Source: Enteractinococcus fodinae (GTDB lineage Bacteria; Actinomycetota; Actinomycetes; Actinomycetales; Micrococcaceae). From it: a DNA stretch of 64,000 nucleotides. Below the pieces are notes generated by a model. It was not told the DNA's origin, did not search any database, and was given only the letters and a program-made list of their open reading frames with translations. The stretch is from contig NZ_JAVDYJ010000001.1 in assembly GCF_031458395.1 (NCBI RefSeq), positions 2,294,001-2,358,000 of the forward strand, in the 5' to 3' direction. Shown here piece by piece: positions 52,969 to 60,989 of the stretch; position 1 is the stretch's first letter, and every line of letters begins with the position of its first letter. The position numbers were made by a program, and so were the translations under genes.

Positions 52969-55422
52969 ATGACTGAGAACGTTTCCCAGGTCGACTACCC
53001 TATCGCACCAGACTGGATGAGGATTACTGCTTATGCAGATAAGTGGTCAGTAAATCAGGGCGACCAAATCCGTTTCTATGTCAATTGCGACGGACCGTCA
53101 GAATATGAAGCGCAGTTAGTAAAACTCATTAACGGCAACACTGACCCGGCAGGTCCCGGAGCAAAAGAAATACCCACCCCGGCACCTTTCAACGGAAAGC
53201 ATGCTGGAAGGAAACAAATCATCAACTCAGGGTCTTATGTTTTGATAGAAGACCGTGAGCCGCTGAACCTTCAGAGCTTTACCATCCAGGCCTATATCTG
53301 GCCCACCATGCCTCACAAACCTGAGGGCTACTGGCGCCCGGGGCCCCAAGCGATCCTCTCTAAGTGGTTTGAGGGGCGTGGGTACGGGCTGTTCATTAAC
53401 GATGACGCTGAAGTAGAACTACGCATTAATAACACCGTTCTCACTTCGGGCGCTCCTGTCCGTGACCGTGCTTGGATCTTTGTGGCGGCTTCGTACGATG
53501 CCGATACTGGCCAAGCAGTTCTTTATCACGAGCCTCAAATTCGGTACGCATTAGATCCCCAAATATCCCCAGTCGAACAGTCCGGTGTGGCACCCCCTGA
53601 AAGAAGCGAGACCCCGCTTTTCATAGGGGCCTCCCCGAAACAGCGAGATGAGGGCCCCCAAGGTGCCTCCTCAGTACCTCGAGGCTTAGTACTGGGGTCT
53701 CACTTCAACGGTAAGATCGATAGTCCCCGAGTAGCTTCGCAAGCGCTATCCCGTCTTGACATAGAGAGACTCAAAGCTGGTGAAGCAACGGGACTAGACG
53801 AGCGCCGTGGAACGGGGCCTACAACTGAGATCGCCGCGAGCCTAGTGGCATCGTGGGACTTCGGGAAAGAGATCACCACAACTCGTGCTTATGACGATGG
53901 GCCTTACAAGCTACATGGCAAGCTAGTGAATTTACCGACTCGCGCAATGACAGGACATAACTGGACCGGTAGGGAGACAGACTGGAAACGAGCCCCAGAA
54001 GAATACGGTGCCATCCACTTTCATGATGATGACCTGGACGATGCTCGCTGGGAGGTCGATTTTACTTTCGATGTTCCTGACGATATGAAGTCGGCGGTAT
54101 GGGCTGTGAAACTGACGAGTTCTGAGGGAGACGAGGATTATGTACCGTTCATAGTTTGCCCTCCCGTCGGTAAAGAAACCGCAAAAATCGCAGTGATTCT
54201 GTCTACTCAGAGCTACATGGCTTACGCCAATGAGCACCTAGCCGCTAACGCGGGTGCCGCCGAGCTGCTGGTGTATCGCGTTCCCATCATGCAAGAACAA
54301 AACATGTTCCTAGCAGAGCATCGCGAATACGGGAGTTCACTATATGATACTCATACTGACGGATCAGGAGTCAGTCTCTCCTCTCGCCTAAGACCAGTCC
54401 TATCGTTCAGACCGAAATACGATCATTTCCTAGCGCAAGCGCCATGGCAATTTCCAGCTGACTTACATCTGATCGACTGGTTGACGGAGATGGGCTACGA
54501 GTTTGACGTTATTACCGATGAAGAAGTCTCCTACGATGGGTTAGAAAGAATTGAAGGATATAACGTACTTCTGACGGGCACCCATCCTGAGCATCACGAT
54601 GTACATTACCTCAACAATATTCATGCGTATAAGGAACGCGGCGGGCGATTTATGTATATGGGTGCCGATGGGTTCTATTGGATTCATACCTATCATGGCT
54701 CCTACGGCCGGGGAGAGATCACAGAGATGCGCCGCGCAGAGTCCGGGATCCGAACTTGGCGTGCAGATCCCGGGGAATATTATCATCAATCAAACGGGGC
54801 TCTAGGCGGCATGTGGCGTTTCGTCGGCCAGTACTTGCACGCGGTTGGTGGCACCGGTATGTCCTCCGAAGGCTTTGATATCGGAAGCTACTATTCGAGG
54901 ACTCCTGAGTCGAACAATCCGCGCGTAGCATGGGCGTTCGAAGGCATTGACTATGACGAGCGTCTAGGGGATTTCGGCCTAGTATCCGGCGGCGCTGCCG
55001 GGCTTGAACTGGACATCGTAGATACGACTTTAGGATCGCCACCTCATACTCTGCTCACTGCCACATCTGCAGGTAGACATACCGAGGGGTATCTCCTCGT
55101 AATGGAAGATTACGGCTTCAGTCAGGCAGGAATCGATGGAACTCAGCATCCCCGTGTGAGGTCGGATATAGCTTTCCATGAAACTCCAAACGGCGGAGCC
55201 ACATTTGCCTTCAGCTCTATCGCTTTTTGTGGGTCGCTGTCTCACAACAACTATGACAACAACATTTCTCGACTAGTCAAGAATGTTTTGGACCGATTCT
55301 CCCAGGATGGCCCTCTCCCAGAACCAGGCGAAGAGCATTTCATACATCGCGGCAGAAAAGACTATGACCCGCAACTCAACTACACACGGGTCGACAACAC
55401 ACACGGGGAGACATCGGAATGA
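52969..55422 (+). CDS. N,N-dimethylformamidase large-subunit-like protein
   Basis: 817 aa from ATG 52969 (GAAGAGGCGAGG upstream); the frame is open to a TTG at 52909, which lies in the terminator. Layout: N-terminal beta region (WMRITAYADKWSVNQGDQIRFYV), a concanavalin/LamG-like domain with NLQSFTIQAYIWPT, then the catalytic domain. Paracoccus enzyme ligands to iron (2 Tyr, 1 Glu, with a nearby His) have counterparts: Tyr419 in SYMAYANEH, Tyr459 in SLYDTHTD, and His539/Glu541 in GTHPEHHD, with matching spacing. The enzyme hydrolyses DMF to dimethylamine and formate; here the amide substrate is not known. Confidence 0.83.
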   Translation: MTENVSQVDYPIAPDWMRITAYADKWSVNQGDQIRFYVNCDGPSEYEAQLVKLINGNTDPAGPGAKEIPTPAPFNGKHAGRKQIINSGSYVLIEDREPLNLQSFTIQAYIWPTMPHKPEGYWRPGPQAILSKWFEGRGYGLFINDDAEVELRINNTVLTSGAPVRDRAWIFVAASYDADTGQAVLYHEPQIRYALDPQISPVEQSGVAPPERSETPLFIGASPKQRDEGPQGASSVPRGLVLGSHFNGKIDSPRVASQALSRLDIERLKAGEATGLDERRGTGPTTEIAASLVASWDFGKEITTTRAYDDGPYKLHGKLVNLPTRAMTGHNWTGRETDWKRAPEEYGAIHFHDDDLDDARWEVDFTFDVPDDMKSAVWAVKLTSSEGDEDYVPFIVCPPVGKETAKIAVILSTQSYMAYANEHLAANAGAAELLVYRVPIMQEQNMFLAEHREYGSSLYDTHTDGSGVSLSSRLRPVLSFRPKYDHFLAQAPWQFPADLHLIDWLTEMGYEFDVITDEEVSYDGLERIEGYNVLLTGTHPEHHDVHYLNNIHAYKERGGRFMYMGADGFYWIHTYHGSYGRGEITEMRRAESGIRTWRADPGEYYHQSNGALGGMWRFVGQYLHAVGGTGMSSEGFDIGSYYSRTPESNNPRVAWAFEGIDYDERLGDFGLVSGGAAGLELDIVDTTLGSPPHTLLTATSAGRHTEGYLLVMEDYGFSQAGIDGTQHPRVRSDIAFHETPNGGATFAFSSIAFCGSLSHNNYDNNISRLVKNVLDRFSQDGPLPEPGEEHFIHRGRKDYDPQLNYTRVDNTHGETSE

Positions 55423-56270
55423 GTGCGCAAGTAAAACTCGGAGTCCCCCACCTTAGAAATCCAAGACTTCCCGATTTCGGCGACGAAAGTACACATCTCT
55501 GGAGCCGTTGTTGGGTAGCTGTAGGAGTCGACGCCATGCTCAGCAAGCCCGGGCAAGTTCTACCAGCGACCATCGGTAACCACGGAGTGCACGTACTCCG
55601 CCACGACGATGGAGCACTGGATGCAGGATACAATGTCTTCCAACAAGGCTCGTGTTGGAATATCCCGGTGCAATGCGGAAACGGCTATAAGATCGAATGT
55701 CCGTACGTTTCATGCGGACATAGTCGCGATGGGGGTGTATTAGACCCTCGAGATGAATCCGAGCGGCGATTAGTTCGCCAACTTGTTGGAGATCGTCCCT
55801 CTCGGCGGCCTCTACTCCCATTTGAACAGATAGGCCCCATTCTCTTCGTTGCTATGCCCGGTAACCGAGTGGATCAGCTGTACGAGCAGATCTCACCAAT
55901 CTCTAGTTGGGAGCATGATCTCTTACAGGCAAGCGCGCATAACTATTCCGGTTACATTCGACGAGAGATCACTGGAAACTGGCGCGTTATTGGGGATTAC
56001 CTGCAGAGTGCTTCAGAGCTCGAATTAGAAGGGGTTATAGAAGCTAGGGTCGCTCCGCCAAATTTAGTAGCGGTAAACGGGGAAGGCTGGGTGGCGCTCG
56101 CCACTGTTAAACCGATCAGTATGACACGGTCTGAAATCACTATCGCGAAATTTGGCGAAACTCCGGAGGTGCAATGGACCGAAAGCTGGATGAGCATCAT
56201 TGCAAAAGGTGGCTTTGATTCTATAGTTTCCGGTCCCACCGCCCAATGGGCAGAAAAGTTTTTCATATAA
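55419..56270 (+). CDS. Rieske-oxygenase-alpha-like protein without metal ligands
   Basis: 283 aa, ATGA overlap with the large subunit. The N-terminal half reads like a Rieske domain: LWSRCWVAVGVDAMLSKPGQ, VLRHDDGALDAGYNV, then FQQGSCWNIPVQCG and CPYVSCGHSRDG. The normal CxH and CxxH ligands are replaced (F and Q; only the Cys of CPY remains). The C-terminal half resembles the oxygenase catalytic domain (ITGNWRVIGDYLQSASEL, PPNLVAVNGEGWVALATVKP), but the iron-binding D..H....H pattern is absent. So it is probably not an active oxygenase; a structural or regulatory subunit is possible. Family call is inference. Confidence 0.55.
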   Translation: MSAQVKLGVPHLRNPRLPDFGDESTHLWSRCWVAVGVDAMLSKPGQVLPATIGNHGVHVLRHDDGALDAGYNVFQQGSCWNIPVQCGNGYKIECPYVSCGHSRDGGVLDPRDESERRLVRQLVGDRPSRRPLLPFEQIGPILFVAMPGNRVDQLYEQISPISSWEHDLLQASAHNYSGYIRREITGNWRVIGDYLQSASELELEGVIEARVAPPNLVAVNGEGWVALATVKPISMTRSEITIAKFGETPEVQWTESWMSIIAKGGFDSIVSGPTAQWAEKFFI

Positions 56271-56286
56271 TTCCAAGGAGCGGTCC

Positions 56287-56973
56287 ATGCACGAAGACTC
56301 ATGGTTTCGTAGCGAGCCATGCCAAGCCCACCCTATCGTTAGCAATTTAATCTCTGACTACGTCCGTTATCGTGCAATCGAAATTAACCTCGTAGTAGAT
56401 CTATGGGCAAGCAGCAGCTACCTCCTACAACCCTTAGCTGAGAAGCTGAATACGCCCAGTAGCCAGCCGGTTGTGGCCGGTATCTCTCCGGCTGAGCACG
56501 AAGACAAAGTGAGAACAGAGGATATTGGATATCTCTCGCCCCATCCCGCTGGGATAACCGCTGAGTGGTTTCCGAATCCTGACCTTGTAGTAGGCATTCC
56601 ACCTCGGCGCTGGAAACCTAAACGAACCAAACGGCTAAATAACGATAGCCAGTCCGTCGCCCTGACGGATGATCCAGCAAACATCGCGCTCATCGACGCT
56701 TGCCAGATGCTGTCCCCAGAAGGATTAGGTTGCTTTGTCGTGGGACCTGGCTTGCTAATGCGCCCCGGGCCCGGAACGGTCATGGCTAACTTGGCGAAGT
56801 TCGGTCTATTCATAGACGGGATAGTCGTACTTCCTCAAGGCAGCACTCAGCCGAACATCGGAGCAGGTCAAAATCTATTAGTTATATCCCGAACTCAACG
56901 GACACCCCAGGTTCTTGGTCGTTTGTCTCCTGAATGCCCCAACTTAAAGGACATTATTAAAACTTCCGTATAA
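56287..56973 (+). CDS. Degenerate N6-methyltransferase-like protein
   Basis: 228 aa, 16 nt after the Rieske-like gene with AAGGAGCG upstream. It follows the HsdM-type methyltransferase domain order: a SAM-site region reading VVDLWASSSYLLQPLAEKL (no DPxxGSG), VVAGISPAEHEDK, a catalytic-loop region LVVGIPPRRW (no NPPY/F), and a normal-looking back half ACQMLSPEGLGCFVVGPGLL, LFIDGIVVLPQG, GQNLLVISRTQ. Both catalytic motifs are changed, so methylation is unlikely. No restriction or specificity subunit is near. Function unknown. Confidence 0.5.
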   Translation: MHEDSWFRSEPCQAHPIVSNLISDYVRYRAIEINLVVDLWASSSYLLQPLAEKLNTPSSQPVVAGISPAEHEDKVRTEDIGYLSPHPAGITAEWFPNPDLVVGIPPRRWKPKRTKRLNNDSQSVALTDDPANIALIDACQMLSPEGLGCFVVGPGLLMRPGPGTVMANLAKFGLFIDGIVVLPQGSTQPNIGAGQNLLVISRTQRTPQVLGRLSPECPNLKDIIKTSV

Positions 56974-57025
56974 GCTATACACCGCATGCAAGAGATGGCA
57001 GCTAAGTTCCGCCGCCGTTCATCAA

Positions 57026-57062
57026 AGACCTTCTCCTGCACCGCAAACGTTGCAGGAGGTCT
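57026..57062. terminator. Convergent hairpin after the accessory operon
   Basis: AGACC (57026-57030) and TCCTGCA (57034-57040) pair with TGCAGGA (57051-57057) and GGTCT (57058-57062), leaving a 3-nt bulge and a 10-nt loop. It lies between the accessory operon and the convergent oxidoreductase gene. T runs are weak. Confidence 0.5.
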
Positions 57063-57069
57063 GACATGC

Positions 57070-58530
57070 TTATGAACGCTGATCTTCGAGCACGGCGTGT
57101 GCTGCCCAAGCACCGGGCATGCCGTGGACACCAGCACCAGGTGGGGTCGCAGCCGAACAGATATACAAGCCATCGACACCCATCCGATAGGGCTCCAACG
57201 TCAGTCCCCCGCGGAGAAGTGACTGCAGACCGTCCATCGAACCACCAGCCACATCACCGCCAACCAAGTTGGGGTTCCACTCCTCTAACGCATCAGGATC
57301 CCAAACTTTCTTCGCAGTGACCTTACTGCCAAAGCCCGGTGCGTACCGCTCAATCTGCGCCTGAATTAGATCAGCAACATATTCTCGGTCTTTGGTAGCC
57401 GGCTTATAGCCGTGCGGGACGTGGGTATAAGTCCATACAATGTGTTTACTTCCAGACGCCCGCGACGGGTCGGCCGCCTGCGGTTGCACTAACAAAACGA
57501 ATGGCCGATCCGGAATCCGGCCCGCATTGACTTGAGCCTCTGCCAAGCGGATCTCCGCGGCACGGCCACCGACGTGGACAGTCGTTGCGTTGTTAACTCG
57601 ATCATCCGCCCAGGGCACCGGACCGTCTAATTGCCAATCGACTTTGTACGCCCCGGGGCCGTAGCGCCAACGTTGGAAGCGTTGGGCCGTATATTCAGGA
57701 ATCTCACGCAGCTGCTTACCGCGCATAACTAAAGCTTGCGCAGGGGTGATATCTAAGACCGTAGCTCGAGCTGGTGGCAGCGCATCTAAATCTGTCACCT
57801 CGTGGTTTGTGAAGATCTCGCCATCATACTCACGGACCACTTGAGCCAGTGCCTTCGTCAGCGCCCCTGTACCACCCTTGATCACCGGCCAGCCCCGAGT
57901 CATGCCCAGTGCTGAGAACAACACCCCAAATGTCGAGGTGAACGGATGACCGAGTGGCGTATTGGCGTGCGCAGCGGAGCCAGTAAATAATGCTCGAGCG
58001 GCCTCTTCGCGGAACGCAGTGCGGACGAACCACGACGAGGGCGCGGAGCCAAGCATGCCAAACCGTGCCATTTTTACCGGCCGGTGCGGGAAGCGCAGCA
58101 ACGGGCGCAGGATTTGTTCGAGGTAGTCGTCAATTGAGTTGACCACTCCCCTGTGGGTCAGTCGCCACGCGGTAGAGTCCACGCCCAATGATCGGGCGGT
58201 CTTGCGAATATCGCGGTGCAGAATCGCAGCAGGTGCGTCATCGAATGGGTGAGCCATCGGGTACTCGGAGTGCAACCATTCCAGCCCGTGCTCTTCGAGC
58301 CCTAGATGCCGGAACACCGGTGATGCGACACCGAACGGGTGCGCTGCAGCGCCCAGATCCACGATCGAGCCATCACCGAATACATCGGTCGAGGCGGCGG
58401 CTCCCCCGACGATCTCGTTGCGTTCGTAGATCCGCACGTGCCATCCTGCACGCGCCAGCATGGCTGCGGCGGTGAGTCCGTTCGGGCCCGAGCCCACAAT
58501 GTTGGCGTGTGGTCTCGCCGTGACTGACAT
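57070..58530 (-). CDS. Phytoene-desaturase-like FAD oxidoreductase
   Basis: 486 aa. The dinucleotide loop VGSGPNGLTAAAMLARAGWHVRI is at residues 12-34, followed by ERNEIVGGAAAS. The C-terminal FAD motif is GLYICSAATPPGAGVHGMPGAWAA. This is the NAD(P)/FAD-dependent oxidoreductase (CrtI/amine oxidase) superfamily. No carotenoid genes are nearby, so the substrate is unknown. GC and codon use return to the host pattern here. Confidence 0.85.
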   Translation of the reverse strand: MSVTARPHANIVGSGPNGLTAAAMLARAGWHVRIYERNEIVGGAAASTDVFGDGSIVDLGAAAHPFGVASPVFRHLGLEEHGLEWLHSEYPMAHPFDDAPAAILHRDIRKTARSLGVDSTAWRLTHRGVVNSIDDYLEQILRPLLRFPHRPVKMARFGMLGSAPSSWFVRTAFREEAARALFTGSAAHANTPLGHPFTSTFGVLFSALGMTRGWPVIKGGTGALTKALAQVVREYDGEIFTNHEVTDLDALPPARATVLDITPAQALVMRGKQLREIPEYTAQRFQRWRYGPGAYKVDWQLDGPVPWADDRVNNATTVHVGGRAAEIRLAEAQVNAGRIPDRPFVLLVQPQAADPSRASGSKHIVWTYTHVPHGYKPATKDREYVADLIQAQIERYAPGFGSKVTAKKVWDPDALEEWNPNLVGGDVAGGSMDGLQSLLRGGLTLEPYRMGVDGLYICSAATPPGAGVHGMPGAWAAHAVLEDQRS

Positions 58531-58779
58531 GGTGATTCCCCGCTTGATGCCGGTGTCGATGGGCTACGTTTTGCTGGTACCAATGTACCGCACTGCGTGA
58601 GCATCGACGAGGCGTAACGCCCTAGGTTGCAGGGATCGTTTAGGACTGGTTAGACAGCGGAGGCGCACCTCACGCCTACAGTTACCCGCATTACAAACTT
58701 AGGATGAGAGCCAACCGATGTGAACGCAGGGACATCCTGACGGCCCGAGCGACTAACTACCCCACCAGAAGAGGAAAGC

Positions 58780-60003
58780 ATGACCACCTCAACCCAATTC
58801 GACCTCAAACCACAGCTGATCGAATCGATGCACCAGCTGTACCGCGAGCTACATGCCTCACCCGAACTATCCATGCAAGAACACGACACCGCAGACCGGC
58901 TGGAACAACTGCTCGACGAACTCAACATTGAGCACTTCCGCTGCGGCGGCACCGGCGTGGTTGGCGTCCTGCGCAACGGTGAAGGCCCCACCGTTGCTTT
59001 CCGAGCTGACACCGATGCGCTCCCGGTCGCCGAAGCCACCGGCCTGGACTACGCATCGAAAGCCACCGGCAAACTCGACGACGGCACCGAAGTACCGATC
59101 ATGCATGCCTGTGGTCACGATACTCACATGGCCACCGCGATCACCGCCCTGCGCTATCTGGTGGCATATAGTGAATCCTGGTCAGGGACCTTGGTGATGA
59201 TCTTCCAACCCGCTGAAGAAATCGCTGCCGGAGCACAGGCGATGGTCGACGACGGCCTGTGGGATAAAGCCCCAAAACCAGAGGTGGTCTATGGCCAGCA
59301 CGTCAGACCATCACTCGCCGGAACTGTCAGCTATACCCCCGGAGATGGCATGGCGATGGCAGACTCTTGGCGTGTAACCCTCCATGGTCAGGGTTCACAC
59401 GGCTCACAGCCCCAGGATTCGATCGACCCCATTGTGTTGGGCGCCCACATCATTACCCGGCTCCAAGGCATCGTATCTCGCGAAATCGCTCCGTATGCTG
59501 CAGCCGTCGTGACAGTTGGGACTTTCCACGCCGGTCTAAAAGAAAACATCATCCCGGACTCCGCCGAATTCACCCTCAACATCCGCAGCCTGAAACCGCG
59601 CACCCGAGACACCGTACTTGCCGCCCTGCGCCGCATTATCAAAGGCGAAGCAGCAACCTCTGGCGCCCCAGAACCCACTATCGAAGAGATCTCTACCTTC
59701 CCGCGGAACTACAATGACCCCGACCAAACGGCAGCCGCCGTGGCCGCACTGCAACAAGAACTCGGGGACGATGCCGTACGCGAGGTACCACCAGCGATGG
59801 GCTCGGAAGACTTCGGCATCCTTGCCTCGTCGATTGGCGTGCCTAGCGTGTACTGGATGTTCGGTGGGCACACCCAAAAACGACTGGAATCCGGCCAGGT
59901 ACCAGTCAACCACTCACCCAACTTTGCTCCGGTACTCGAACCAACGCTGACCACCGGTGTGCGAGCTGCCCTGACGGTGCTGATGTCTAAGCTCGGTTCC
60001 TAG
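58780..60003 (+). CDS. M20-family amidohydrolase (hippurate/N-acyl amino acid hydrolase type)
   Basis: 407-aa zinc amidohydrolase. The metal site is MHACGHDTHMA (Cys111, His113), the catalytic-glutamate region is FQPAEEIAAGA, and the C-terminal metal ligand is in MGSEDFG. The N-terminus IESMHQLYRELHASPELSMQE is the family signature. GAGGAAAG precedes the ATG. It removes acyl groups from amino acids or related amides; substrate not identifiable. Monocistronic. Confidence 0.92.
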   Translation: MTTSTQFDLKPQLIESMHQLYRELHASPELSMQEHDTADRLEQLLDELNIEHFRCGGTGVVGVLRNGEGPTVAFRADTDALPVAEATGLDYASKATGKLDDGTEVPIMHACGHDTHMATAITALRYLVAYSESWSGTLVMIFQPAEEIAAGAQAMVDDGLWDKAPKPEVVYGQHVRPSLAGTVSYTPGDGMAMADSWRVTLHGQGSHGSQPQDSIDPIVLGAHIITRLQGIVSREIAPYAAAVVTVGTFHAGLKENIIPDSAEFTLNIRSLKPRTRDTVLAALRRIIKGEAATSGAPEPTIEEISTFPRNYNDPDQTAAAVAALQQELGDDAVREVPPAMGSEDFGILASSIGVPSVYWMFGGHTQKRLESGQVPVNHSPNFAPVLEPTLTTGVRAALTVLMSKLGS

Positions 60004-60099
60004 ACCATAAAGGATGCTGTTTTCTCGAGGGTCATCGCTGAGTAAAGTTAGTAACCCGGAGCCTGGCCACAAGTTGTTAGAGCAGAGGTAGGTAACGTG

Positions 60100-60330
60100 A
60101 TGAAAAAAGATCCTGAAGGTAAGTCTGTAAAAGATGATTCCGCCCAGCCGCAAGCATCAACACCAGACGAGCCGATGACAGAGCAAGAGATAGCGCTGAC
60201 AGAAACTTCGAGCCAAGTTCCAGAGACCGGCCAAAAACCGGTGCCTACAGGTGAGGATGAGGCCGCGGAGGAAAAACGTATTGCTCAGGAACGTGAACTC
60301 GACAAAAAGCTCGGCACCGAAGACGAGTAA
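60100..60330 (+). CDS. Small acidic disordered protein
   Basis: 76 aa, very hydrophilic: Lys-rich start, then Pro/Thr/Glu-rich (DEPMTEQEIALTETSSQVPE) and a charged helical end (EEKRIAQERELDKKLGTEDE). Likely disordered, no known domain. ATG 60100 preferred over GTG 60097; AGAGGTAGG upstream. Function unknown. Confidence 0.6.
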   Translation: MKKDPEGKSVKDDSAQPQASTPDEPMTEQEIALTETSSQVPETGQKPVPTGEDEAAEEKRIAQERELDKKLGTEDE

Positions 60331-60480
60331 CTCGGAGCGCACCTCGCATTTACAAGCAGCCTATGACTCGAAGTATTCAAAAACTGCGGGCGTGATCGCA
60401 CTTATCGCGACCAATCACCTGGCCATCGGCGAGCTATTCTTCGTCTCTTGCGGTGTGCACGCTGTTCGGCTCTGCCCAGG

Positions 60481-60522
60481 TCTCGCTCCTGTCTTCTCCA
60501 GAGGAGAGGCACAGGAGCGAGA
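60481..60522. repeat. Inverted repeat
   Basis: A 12-bp perfect inverted repeat (60481-60492 with 60511-60522) with further partial pairing inside. It lies between two convergent genes and has no T run. Possibly a terminator for the cupin operon or a stabilising hairpin. Confidence 0.55.
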
Positions 60523-60554
60523 GACTATGTACTGACGAGTGTAGTCATGAAACT

Positions 60555-60908
60555 CTAGAAGATTACATAGACTTTTCGTACGGTCTCTGTGATGTTCCAT
60601 CGGCCTGTCCACCCGACCGGAAGTATGACCAGATCGCCCGAACCAATGGCATGGACCTCGCCGGTTGCCTGATCGGTGATCTCTCCTTTACCTGAGAGGA
60701 TATAGGCAACTTCAGTATCCTGACGGTCGTCTACGGGCCAGCCCCCAGGCGTGCATTCCCAAAAGCCGACGTCAGCTGCGGCCCCGTGTTCTGCTTCGAG
60801 TATTCGCAACTGCGGATCCCCTTGATCCGCGCCAGGCCGTTGGCCTATTGCTTTCAGTCCTGATTCCAGGTCATAGCCTGAAATTTTTGTCATAGCAGTA
60901 CTTGTCAT
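60555..60908 (-). CDS. Cupin-domain protein (EutQ-like)
   Basis: 117 aa, single cupin barrel: GFWECTPGGWPVDDRQDTEVAYILSG holds the first half-motif, GSGDLVILPVGWTGRWNI the second. The usual His ligands of the first motif are largely replaced, so metal binding is uncertain. AGGAG 7 nt before the ATG. It lies downstream of the amidohydrolase/oxidase genes and ends that operon. Confidence 0.8.
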   Translation of the reverse strand: MTSTAMTKISGYDLESGLKAIGQRPGADQGDPQLRILEAEHGAAADVGFWECTPGGWPVDDRQDTEVAYILSGKGEITDQATGEVHAIGSGDLVILPVGWTGRWNITETVRKVYVIF

Positions 60909-60989
60909 TGGTGTGCTCCTGTCAAGGGGTCTATCGTCTAATCGATTTTTCGAAGAGATGGACTAACTGTTTCTCAAAGTCATGACGAT

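Noticed and set aside
56287-56973. Restriction-modification or phage-defence locus
   Set aside because: Catalytic motifs of the methyltransferase are lost and no nuclease or specificity gene is nearby.
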